A model generated the notes under the pieces. It searched no databases. It saw only the letters and a program-made list of their open reading frames with translations, and was not told the origin of the DNA. A stretch of 61,163 nt of DNA from Akkermansiaceae bacterium (GTDB lineage: Bacteria; Verrucomicrobiota; Verrucomicrobiia; Verrucomicrobiales; Akkermansiaceae). Shown one piece after another: positions 17,348-24,772 of the stretch. The position numbers were made by a program, and so were the translations under genes. The DNA lies in the NCBI GenBank assembly GCA_026421245.1, contig JAPKDJ010000017.1, positions 1-61,163 on the forward strand. The letters are read 5' to 3'. Each line of letters starts with the position of its first letter. Position 1 is the stretch's first letter.

Positions 17348-19021
17348 TTAGGTGTATTTCAAGACCTCTTCAATGGTGGTTCGACCTTCGTAGATACAAC
17401 GCAGCCCGTCTTCACGAAGGGTCATCATACCAAGTTCAACCGCCTTCTGTTTGACCACCACAGACGGAGCCCGATCAATAATCAGTTCGCGGATTGGATC
17501 GGTGACATTGAGGAGTTCATAGAGACCTGCCCGGCCCTTGTAACCTGACTCGCCACAAGTCTTACAACCTTTACCAGTGAAGAAATTCTTGTCTCCGAGT
17601 TCGTGGGGCGCGACGCCAAGCTGGGTCAAGATGGCCTCACTAGGCTCATACGGTGAATTACAATCAGAACAAATCGTCCGCAGAAGTCGTTGCGCGAGAA
17701 TTCCCTCAAGAGAAGCCGCCACAAGGAAGGGTTGGGTTCCCATATCAACCAATCGGGTCACCGCACCGGCGGCATCGTTGGTGTGAAGGGTGGAGAGCAC
17801 AAGGTGACCGGTGAGCGAGGCCTGAATCGCTATCTTGGCGGTGTCCAGATCTCGCATCTCCCCCACCAAAATTTTATCGGGATCCTGACGGAGGAAGGCA
17901 CGAAGAACTCTTTCAAAGGTCATGCCAATGGCATCATTAATCGGCACCTGAATAATACCGTCAACATCATACTCGACAGGGTCCTCCGCGGTGAGGATTT
18001 TGGTGTCAATCGTGTTGATCTCCCGGAGTGCCGCGTAAAGAGTTGTGGTCTTACCCGCACCAGTCGGTCCGGTCACAATAAAAATGCCGTTGGGCATCCG
18101 AATGGTATCATGAATATATTCGTGAATGTGAGGCGGAAGCCCAAGGTTATCGAGATTCAAATTGACCGAGTTCCGGTCAAGAACACGAAGCACCACACTC
18201 TCACCATACTGGGTAGGGAGGGAGGAAACACGCATATCCACCGATTGATCACCAACCTGCTTCACAATCCGACCGTCCTGCGGAATCCGGCGCTCGGCGA
18301 TGTTCATATTCGCCATCACCTTGACGCGGGAAATGATCGGCAGAGCAAGATGAACCGGGGGCGGGCTCATTTCGTAGAGGGACCCGTCCACACGGTAGCG
18401 GATCTTAAACTCATTCTCGAAAGGCTCGAAGTGAATGTCGGACGCTTTTTCTTTAATCGCCTGATAAAGAACCAAATCAACGTAGCGCATGATGGGAGCC
18501 GAGTTAGCCTCGTCTTCCATTTCGGCTTCGCCTCCTTTAAAGGTTAATCCCCCGTCAAGCTGGCTCAGGATGTCATCCATGGCCTTCTCTTCGCCTCCGT
18601 AGAGTTCGTTGATCTTCTCTTCAACGAGGTGATCAGCCGCGACGATCAAAGTAAGTTCCTTACCAACCGCAAAACGCAGATCCTCCAGGATTTGAGGGTT
18701 GAGGGGATCTGTCAGAGCAACAGAAATGCCGCCATCGTCCAAGGAAACAGGGAGAGCTCCGTGAAGTCGGGCGATACCCACTGGAATAAGGGAAAGGAGA
18801 GCCTCGGGTGGTTCAAACTCGCTGAGGTCAACGTATTGCGCCCCCAATTCTTGGGCGATGATCGGCCAGATATCGTCCCGGGAACTGATAACCTGGTAAT
18901 CGGCGAGGATTTCCGCGGCTTCTTTTCCGCTGTTTTCGATTTCGGAGAGAATGTCGGCCTTAAGGGCACCGTCGATCATTCCGCGGCTGACAAAAATGTC
19001 GAGGAGTTGGTTATTATCCAT
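17348..19021 (-). CDS. GspE/PilB secretion ATPase (second of the pair)
   Basis: The 557-residue protein has an N-terminal MshEN-type region (about 1-145) and a GspE core. The Walker A is GPTGAGKT at 318-325, the Asp box includes ASDIHFEP, and the Walker B region is ILVGEMRD around 384-391. A zinc-binding pair of CxxC motifs (CSDC, CKTC) lies in the C-terminal part. Such hexamers power pseudopilus or pilus assembly and contact GspF. It directly follows another GspE-like gene 35 bases away and precedes gspF. The two ATPases are diverged, not recent duplicates. Confidence 0.92.
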   Translation of the reverse strand: MDNNQLLDIFVSRGMIDGALKADILSEIENSGKEAAEILADYQVISSRDDIWPIIAQELGAQYVDLSEFEPPEALLSLIPVGIARLHGALPVSLDDGGISVALTDPLNPQILEDLRFAVGKELTLIVAADHLVEEKINELYGGEEKAMDDILSQLDGGLTFKGGEAEMEDEANSAPIMRYVDLVLYQAIKEKASDIHFEPFENEFKIRYRVDGSLYEMSPPPVHLALPIISRVKVMANMNIAERRIPQDGRIVKQVGDQSVDMRVSSLPTQYGESVVLRVLDRNSVNLNLDNLGLPPHIHEYIHDTIRMPNGIFIVTGPTGAGKTTTLYAALREINTIDTKILTAEDPVEYDVDGIIQVPINDAIGMTFERVLRAFLRQDPDKILVGEMRDLDTAKIAIQASLTGHLVLSTLHTNDAAGAVTRLVDMGTQPFLVAASLEGILAQRLLRTICSDCNSPYEPSEAILTQLGVAPHELGDKNFFTGKGCKTCGESGYKGRAGLYELLNVTDPIRELIIDRAPSVVVKQKAVELGMMTLREDGLRCIYEGRTTIEEVLKYT

Positions 19022-19056
19022 CGTAATAAAAGTGTAAGTGTTTGCGTGTGAGGGGA

Positions 19057-20718
19057 TCAGTCGGCATCGGACATGGTCACTCCGATGACCTCAGATGCGG
19101 AGGTCATTCCGACAAGGACCTTACGAATTCCGTCTTCGCGAAGAGTGCGCATTCCCAGCTCCCGTGCCCGCTTCCGTAACTGGGGCGTGCTAAGATCTTG
19201 GTTAATGAGGTGGCGGACTTCATCATCAACAAGGAAGATTTCGAAGATGCCAATTCGTCCCCGGTATCCAGTATCACGGCAGTTTTCGCAACCGACGGGT
19301 CCCATGATGTTTGATCCTGCCAGCTGAGCGGAATCGACATTCAACATCCGAAGTTCCTTCTCGGTGAGAGCGGCCGGTGCCTTGCACTTGTCGCAGAGCT
19401 TGCGAACAAGTCGTTGGGCCAGAATCGCGCGGACCGCCGAGGCGATGAGGAATTTTTTGATTCCCATGTCAGCGAGACGAGCCACAGAACTGGGAGCATC
19501 GTTGGTGTGAAGTGTTGAGAACACCAGGTGGCCGGTCAGCGATGCGTTGATGGCAATGTTCGCAGTCTCACCATCTCGAATCTCACCCACCATGATGATG
19601 TTGGGAGCTTGTCGAAGCATGGAACGAAGAGCCGCGGAAAAGGTCATGCCAATGTCAGCACGCACCATCACCTGGTTAATTCCGGCAAGTTCATACTCAA
19701 CGGGATCCTCAACGGTAATGATCTTCTTGTCCGGCTTGTTGATCTCATTGAGACAAGCGTATAGCGTGGTGGTTTTACCTGATCCGGTCGGACCGGTCAC
19801 CAGAATGATTCCATCGGGAAGACGAAGGAGTTTCGCGAAGATCGCCTGATCATCAGAAAGGAAACCAAGCTGTGGCAAACCAAGGCTGAGGGCCGACTTA
19901 TCAAGAATACGCATGACGATACTCTCTCCATGGTTACTCGGGACGGAGGAGACACGAAGATCGACGTCTTTTCCTCCCATTTTGACCTGAATTCGGCCAT
20001 CCTGCGGGAGTCGCTTCTCCGCAATACTCATTGTACTACTCATCACCTTGAGACGGGCAATGACAGCAGGAAGGAGCTTCTTGGGATGGCTTGCCGCTTC
20101 GATGAGTTTCCCGTCCAGTCGGTTTCGAATTCTCAGGGAGGTCTCAAGCGGCTCGATATGAATATCACTCGCGCGCATTTTGAAGGCATCGACAAGAATG
20201 CCGGAGACCAGCTTAATGACAGGTGCATCGGAATCATCGGTACCAATGCCCCCCATCACCTGAAGTTCGTCGGCGTCAGCCTTGCCGACTTCCTCACCAA
20301 AGATCTGTTCCCAGGCATTTTGAATTCCTTTCGGAGGCGCCGCGAAAAATTGACACTCACGATTGACGATGTGAGGAATGGCGTCCTGGGCTTCAAAGTC
20401 GAGGACATCAGCAAGGGCGATGCTCAAATAAGATCCATCATCGGAAAACGGCACCGCGTTAAAACGGCGGCAGTCCGCAAGTGACAGGAAGGTCTTGAAC
20501 GATGGATCGATAAAGCCACTGGCAAGATCGATGACATGACTCCCCACGTTGGCCGCGGATACCTCAGCAATCGCGGTCTCGGTGATTTCCCCATGCTCGA
20601 GGAAGTGTTGGATCAAATGTTCATCTCCCAACTTGGAACGAATGTCGTCGACATGCTCGGCTGTGAGATGGCCGGCTTCGACCAGGAGTTGGATCAGGTA
20701 GTCTTCGTTTGAATACAC
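19057..20718 (-). CDS. GspE/PilB secretion ATPase (first of the pair)
   Basis: This 553-residue paralogue has the same domain order: an N-terminal MshEN-like region, the ASDIHIEP Asp box, Walker A GPTGSGKT at 309-316, Walker B IIMVGEIRD, the LSTLHTND-type His box (FSTLHTND), and the zinc motifs CDKC and CENC. It is the first gene of the gspE-gspE-gspF-gspG operon; 149 bases of AT-richer DNA upstream probably hold the promoter. Two ATPases in one operon recall pilB/pilT or split assembly machines, but neither has the compact PilT plan, so both look like extension-type ATPases. Confidence 0.92.
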   Translation of the reverse strand: MYSNEDYLIQLLVEAGHLTAEHVDDIRSKLGDEHLIQHFLEHGEITETAIAEVSAANVGSHVIDLASGFIDPSFKTFLSLADCRRFNAVPFSDDGSYLSIALADVLDFEAQDAIPHIVNRECQFFAAPPKGIQNAWEQIFGEEVGKADADELQVMGGIGTDDSDAPVIKLVSGILVDAFKMRASDIHIEPLETSLRIRNRLDGKLIEAASHPKKLLPAVIARLKVMSSTMSIAEKRLPQDGRIQVKMGGKDVDLRVSSVPSNHGESIVMRILDKSALSLGLPQLGFLSDDQAIFAKLLRLPDGIILVTGPTGSGKTTTLYACLNEINKPDKKIITVEDPVEYELAGINQVMVRADIGMTFSAALRSMLRQAPNIIMVGEIRDGETANIAINASLTGHLVFSTLHTNDAPSSVARLADMGIKKFLIASAVRAILAQRLVRKLCDKCKAPAALTEKELRMLNVDSAQLAGSNIMGPVGCENCRDTGYRGRIGIFEIFLVDDEVRHLINQDLSTPQLRKRARELGMRTLREDGIRKVLVGMTSASEVIGVTMSDAD

Positions 20719-20867
20719 GGTCTAAAAGTTCGGTGTGCGTTTCTAAGGTGTGTGGAAGTCAAGGTGAGAGGAAATTCTCTCGCCCAGCTCCTAGGGGGGG
20801 AGACTGCTGAAACGAACGTGAGGTGTCAACCAGTCGAAACCGAATGATGAAAAAAAAATCTATCTCC

Positions 20868-21299
20868 CTAATCCCAATGGGGAAAACACACCCTCAAAAC
20901 TTCCTCCTGTCGGTTCGACATTTTCTTTGCTTCTACTGATGATTTGTCATCAAAGCCCGATAGATGCAGCATCCCATGAATTCCATAGAGCGCGATTTCT
21001 CTCTCTACAAGGCTCTGAAACTCATCTGCCTGCCTCGCGGCCACCTCCACTCCAATTAATAATTCGCCATGATCGAAAGTGATCACATCAGTCGCTCTGG
21101 CATCATTAAGAAACTCTCCGTGAAGCCGAGCCATCTCATCATCATCAAGTAATGTGATTTCGATCCCGTCCAATTTGGTGATTTGCCCCACTCCGATTCT
21201 TCGAAGCAAAAAAAACGCAGCAGTCCAGCCGCTCTGCAACTGTTTCAGGAATTCATCCGAAATCCCCCTTGATTTACAGGCCGAATAAATCTCAACCAT
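20868..21299 (-). CDS. ybeY: Endoribonuclease YbeY (rRNA maturation)
   Basis: YbeY is a metal-dependent endoribonuclease in 16S rRNA 3'-end processing and ribosome quality control. The 143-residue protein has the family pattern: LNDARATDVITFDHGE, then the metal site HGMLHLSGFDD. The first two metal His are H108 and H112; the usual third His is Asp (D118), a variant also known in some Bacteroidota. The gene starts 3 bases after the pgpH stop, and the pgpH-ybeY order is conserved widely in bacteria. Confidence 0.9.
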   Translation of the reverse strand: MVEIYSACKSRGISDEFLKQLQSGWTAAFFLLRRIGVGQITKLDGIEITLLDDDEMARLHGEFLNDARATDVITFDHGELLIGVEVAARQADEFQSLVEREIALYGIHGMLHLSGFDDKSSVEAKKMSNRQEEVLRVCFPHWD

Positions 21300-21302
21300 T
21301 TG

Positions 21303-23039
21303 CTACTCCCCCTGTTGCCGGCGACGACGCACTCGCTCGATCTCCTCGACTGGAACAACCTTCCCGCTCTTTCTCGATAGATCAGATGGAGCATCTTCAA
21401 CCTGCTCCTTGGGATATTCGATTCTCGCATGGAGCATACTCCGAAGAGTTGATGAGAACACTTTTCGCACCGTTGTTAATTCACTCATCGTGAGACCACA
21501 AGCGTCGAGTTGCCCGTCGCGAACCCGTTTAAAGACGATCTCGTCGACAAGGGCACGGATTCGGCTGGGCGAAGGTTTCGAGATCGTCCGCGAAGCACTC
21601 TCAATCGCGTCAGCCAGCGAAATGATTCCGCTTTCGCGTGACTGCGGAATCGGCCCGGGATAGCGAAAACTCTTTTCATCAACCTCCGGCAAATCATCGC
21701 TGTTGGTTGCCCCCTTCCCTCGCTCGGCTTCGACCTTCTGAAAACGCTCCTGAGCCTTTCGGTAAAAATAATAGACTAATGAGTCACCGTGGTGCTCTTT
21801 AATCACCTCAAGAATCCTCGGGTTCAGCTTATTCTTGATCGCAAGATCCACACCGTCCTTCACGTGCGCTACAATAATCAGAGCACTCATGGTCGGAGTG
21901 AGACCATCATGGGGATTCTTACCTCCCTGGTTTTCAATAAAGTACTCCGGCTTGTTCAACTTTCCGATGTCATGAAAATACGCACAAACACGGCTCATGA
22001 TCGCATTGGCCCCGATCGCTTCCGCCGCACTCTCGGCGAGTGACGCCACAATCAGGCTATGATGAAATGTTCCGGGAGCCTCAATCTGCATCTTCCGCAG
22101 CAGCGGGTGGTTCAGGTCACTCAGCTCCAGCCAGGAAATCTCCGTTGTTAGACCAAAAATTCCTTCCAGAAGTGGCAAAATTCCACCCACAAACAACCCG
22201 GTCAACAAGCCCGTTGAAAGAGCGATCAAGCAGGCATTCCCGAAGACCTGCCAACTTTCCCGATCGGAAAACCCTAAGCTACTGATTGAAATCTTGGCAA
22301 AAGCCAGATCCACCAAAAGCGCCATCAATCCGACCCAGAAGCCAGCTCGCAAAAGCCGGCCCCGCTTTCGCACCTGCTTCGTCGCGAACACAGCCGTCAG
22401 CCCGCAGAAAAGACTGATCGCAAAAAAGGCCCAGCGATCATCACTCGGGACAGTCAAAGCACCAAAGAGGCTCACAAAAACCGATGAATAAACACCTGCC
22501 CTTTGCCCTAACAAAACCGAGTGAACCATCGGAGCCAGAGCCATTGGCATGATCAAAAATTCGTGATTCACTCCCAGTCCGGAATTCAAGGCCACACCGC
22601 AGGCCAGTTTCACCACCCATAGGTGAATCAAGATACCACCAAAAACCAATAGGATACTGCCGTTTCGACGAGCCGATTGCTGATGGTTCAAATGAAAGAT
22701 CGCGAGCCCACAGATTAAAATAACCACAGCCTCCACCGCTCGGCTCGATGAGGTCACATCCCCAACCCCAAAGAACAGAGTCAGCATCCCCAATGCAAAC
22801 GCCAAATAAAGACATCCCTTGACCGCGAAACTCCGATCCAGTGCCCCCAAAACTCCACCAGCGGAGTTCGTTCGACGCTTCTTTCCCGAAGACAGGCCTT
22901 GTTGGACCAGTCTCCACCGTCTGATTTGATCAACGAGTCCCAAAATGGTGGTGTGTGTTTTCGCCTTCCCCCGGAGGAGTCGGATGCAGAAACTAAGACT
23001 TCGTGAGCGGGTTCGCAAGAAACAAACCCTCCTTAACAA
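21303..23039 (-). CDS. PgpH-type membrane HD phosphohydrolase (c-di-AMP phosphodiesterase family)
   Basis: The 578-residue protein has a membrane half (several helices between about residues 75 and 300) followed by a cytoplasmic HD domain. That domain carries TFHHSLIVASLAESAAEAI, FHDIGKLNKPEYF and IKEHHGDSLV, the His-Asp metal ligands of the HDIG type. It lacks the large extracellular 7TMR-HDED domain of classic PgpH, so it is a shortened form. PgpH enzymes hydrolyse cyclic di-AMP; activity here is inferred from family and from its neighbour ybeY, a conserved pairing. The N-terminus is uncertain: the first 30 residues are basic and may not be translated. Confidence 0.85.
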   Translation of the reverse strand: MLRRVCFLRTRSRSLSFCIRLLRGKAKTHTTILGLVDQIRRWRLVQQGLSSGKKRRTNSAGGVLGALDRSFAVKGCLYLAFALGMLTLFFGVGDVTSSSRAVEAVVILICGLAIFHLNHQQSARRNGSILLVFGGILIHLWVVKLACGVALNSGLGVNHEFLIMPMALAPMVHSVLLGQRAGVYSSVFVSLFGALTVPSDDRWAFFAISLFCGLTAVFATKQVRKRGRLLRAGFWVGLMALLVDLAFAKISISSLGFSDRESWQVFGNACLIALSTGLLTGLFVGGILPLLEGIFGLTTEISWLELSDLNHPLLRKMQIEAPGTFHHSLIVASLAESAAEAIGANAIMSRVCAYFHDIGKLNKPEYFIENQGGKNPHDGLTPTMSALIIVAHVKDGVDLAIKNKLNPRILEVIKEHHGDSLVYYFYRKAQERFQKVEAERGKGATNSDDLPEVDEKSFRYPGPIPQSRESGIISLADAIESASRTISKPSPSRIRALVDEIVFKRVRDGQLDACGLTMSELTTVRKVFSSTLRSMLHARIEYPKEQVEDAPSDLSRKSGKVVPVEEIERVRRRRQQGE

Positions 23040-23096
23040 AAAATAAACAGCCCATTCAGACTGCTCATTTTTAACGAAATGATTGTTTCCACAACT

Positions 23097-23438
23097 TTAT
23101 CCAAGTCGAAAAACGATCCGGGCTTTCGTCGTGTCGTATGGAGACATCTCCATTTTAACCTTGTCGCCAATCACTAGGCGAATGAAACGCTTTCTCATCT
23201 TCCCGGAAATGTGAGCCAGCACCTCGTGCCCACTTGGAAGAGCGACCTTGAACATCGTTCCAGCCAAAACAGCCGAAATTATTCCTTCAATCTCAACAGA
23301 CTTCTGCTCGTCACCTTCGGTGGCATTGCCACTCTTGTCGATTCTACGGCGTCCGCGGCGACGGCCACCGCCGCCTCCTCTACGAAAATTTCTTGGTCTA
23401 GCGATAACTAAATGGGGATAAATTAATGGATGCGACAC
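23097..23438 (-). CDS. infA: Translation initiation factor IF-1 with Arg/Gly-rich N-terminal extension
   Basis: The last 67 residues are a clear IF-1 (S1/OB fold): EIEGIISAVLAGTMF, GHEVLAHISGKMRK, IRLVIGDKV, MSPYDTTKARIVFR. IF-1 occupies the ribosomal A site during initiation. Ahead of it the frame stays open for a basic extension (RRGGGGGRRRGRRR). No ATG lies between the extension and the core. The listed start is the GTG at 23438, without a clear Shine-Dalgarno site. An ATC at 23405 would begin with ARPRNFRRG, a natural-looking N-terminus, and may be the true start. It is followed by pgpH and ybeY on the same strand. Confidence 0.85.
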   Translation of the reverse strand: MSHPLIYPHLVIARPRNFRRGGGGGRRRGRRRIDKSGNATEGDEQKSVEIEGIISAVLAGTMFKVALPSGHEVLAHISGKMRKRFIRLVIGDKVKMEMSPYDTTKARIVFRLG

Positions 23439-23621
23439 ACTGTCGCTGGCCAAATCATGCTCCTTAAAGAACGTGATAGCAACGGAAAAAAAGCTGATTT
23501 CATCGAAGAAATAGCGCGAACCTCTTTCCACACTAAAACTCTTATCAACATATCGCGATATGAAGATTTGTCCTTGCAATGTCCCGCTATCGTTTCAAAT
23601 TTCAAAAATCAAATCAAGAGC

Positions 23622-24728
23622 ATGATAAAAGACCTCCTCAGCGACCTCAAATCGACCCTCTCCGAGCGCATCATGATCCTCGATGGCGCCATGGGAACCA
23701 CCATTCGAGGATATGGCCTGACTGAAATCGATGCCCGCGGCGATCGCTTTATAGAAAATCACGAAGATCTGCTCAACAACGGCGACATCCTCTCCCTAAC
23801 TCGTCCAGACGTCATCGCCGATATCCACAAACGCTTCTACGAAGCGGGTTCCGACATCTGCGAAACAAACACCTTCTCTGGCACCGTCCTCGCCCAGTCA
23901 GAATTCTTCGTCGAAGATCCCCGCAAATCCGGCGGGAAAAAAGACCCTGAATTTTTCGACCAGAAAGTCCTCAACAACTCCCAACTTCAGGATCTCGTCC
24001 ACGAGCTCAATATCCAATCCGTCAAACTCGCCAAACAGGAAGCCGACCGCATTGCCAACGAAACAGGCCGCCCCCGCTACGTCGCTGGAGCCATCGGCCC
24101 CCTCACCGTATCCCTCACCAACGTCTCCGATCCTAACGACACCTCTTTCCGATCAGTCACCTTCGATCAGGTTAAACAGACCTACCGGCATCAGATCGAT
24201 GCCCTTCTCGAAGCTGACTGCGACATCCTCATGGTCGAAACCATCTTCGACTCCCTCAATGCCAAGGCTGCTCTCGTCGCCATCAAGGAATCCGGTACCA
24301 AGGCCCCCGTCATCATCTCCGCCGCCGTCGGTCGGGGAGGAGAAACCATGATCTCCGCCCAAAAGGTCGAAGCCCTTTGGAACACCTTCGCCCACATCGA
24401 TCCTCTCGCCATTGGCCTCAACTGCTCTCTCGGTCCCGATCTTATGGAGCCCTTCCTCCGCGATCTCGGAAAAGCCGCCACCACCCACATTTCCTGCTAC
24501 CCCAATGCCGGACTCCCAAATCCCCTCGCCCCGACTGGATTTGACCTCGAACCCCGGCACATGCATGACTACATCGCCGGCTTCGCCGACGACGGCCTCA
24601 TCAATCTCGCCGGCGGTTGCTGCGGCAACACTCCCGAACACATCGCCGCTATCGCCAAATCCGTCGAAGGAAAAGCCCCCCGCCAGATCCCCGTCCTCGC
24701 TCAAGCCCACCCACTTCAAGCAAGCTGA
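23622..24728 (+). CDS. metH: Methionine synthase, homocysteine-binding part (split MetH)
   Basis: This 368-residue protein is the N-terminal homocysteine methyltransferase domain of cobalamin-dependent methionine synthase. It opens [15 protein letters not shown]. The zinc ligands are visible in GLNCSLGP and GGCCGNTP. The remaining MetH domains are in the next gene, 44 bases on. The start is the ATG at 23622; a longer frame upstream overlaps the divergent infA and looks non-coding. The 183 bases between infA and this gene must hold both promoters; I saw no cobalamin or SAM riboswitch there. Split MetH occurs in several bacterial lineages, so this is probably natural rather than a broken gene. 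Confidence 0.92.
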   Translation: MIKDLLSDLKSTLSERIMILDGAMGTTIRGYGLTEIDARGDRFIENHEDLLNNGDILSLTRPDVIADIHKRFYEAGSDICETNTFSGTVLAQSEFFVEDPRKSGGKKDPEFFDQKVLNNSQLQDLVHELNIQSVKLAKQEADRIANETGRPRYVAGAIGPLTVSLTNVSDPNDTSFRSVTFDQVKQTYRHQIDALLEADCDILMVETIFDSLNAKAALVAIKESGTKAPVIISAAVGRGGETMISAQKVEALWNTFAHIDPLAIGLNCSLGPDLMEPFLRDLGKAATTHISCYPNAGLPNPLAPTGFDLEPRHMHDYIAGFADDGLINLAGGCCGNTPEHIAAIAKSVEGKAPRQIPVLAQAHPLQAS

Positions 24729-24772
24729 TTGGGCCCTTCTGCATTCGTTTATTCCTTCATTTCTCCACCTCC

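Noticed and set aside
17690..18547. Plus frame of 285 codons opposite gspE
   Set aside because: Shadow of a clear ATPase gene; no recognisable domain.
23439..23621. Possible cobalamin or SAM riboswitch before metH
   Set aside because: The 183 bases also serve infA and show no cobalamin-box or SAM-type helix pattern that I can see.
24153..24719. Long minus frame opposite metH
   Set aside because: Gly/Val/Asp/Glu-rich shadow of a strongly biased gene; no start context or motif.
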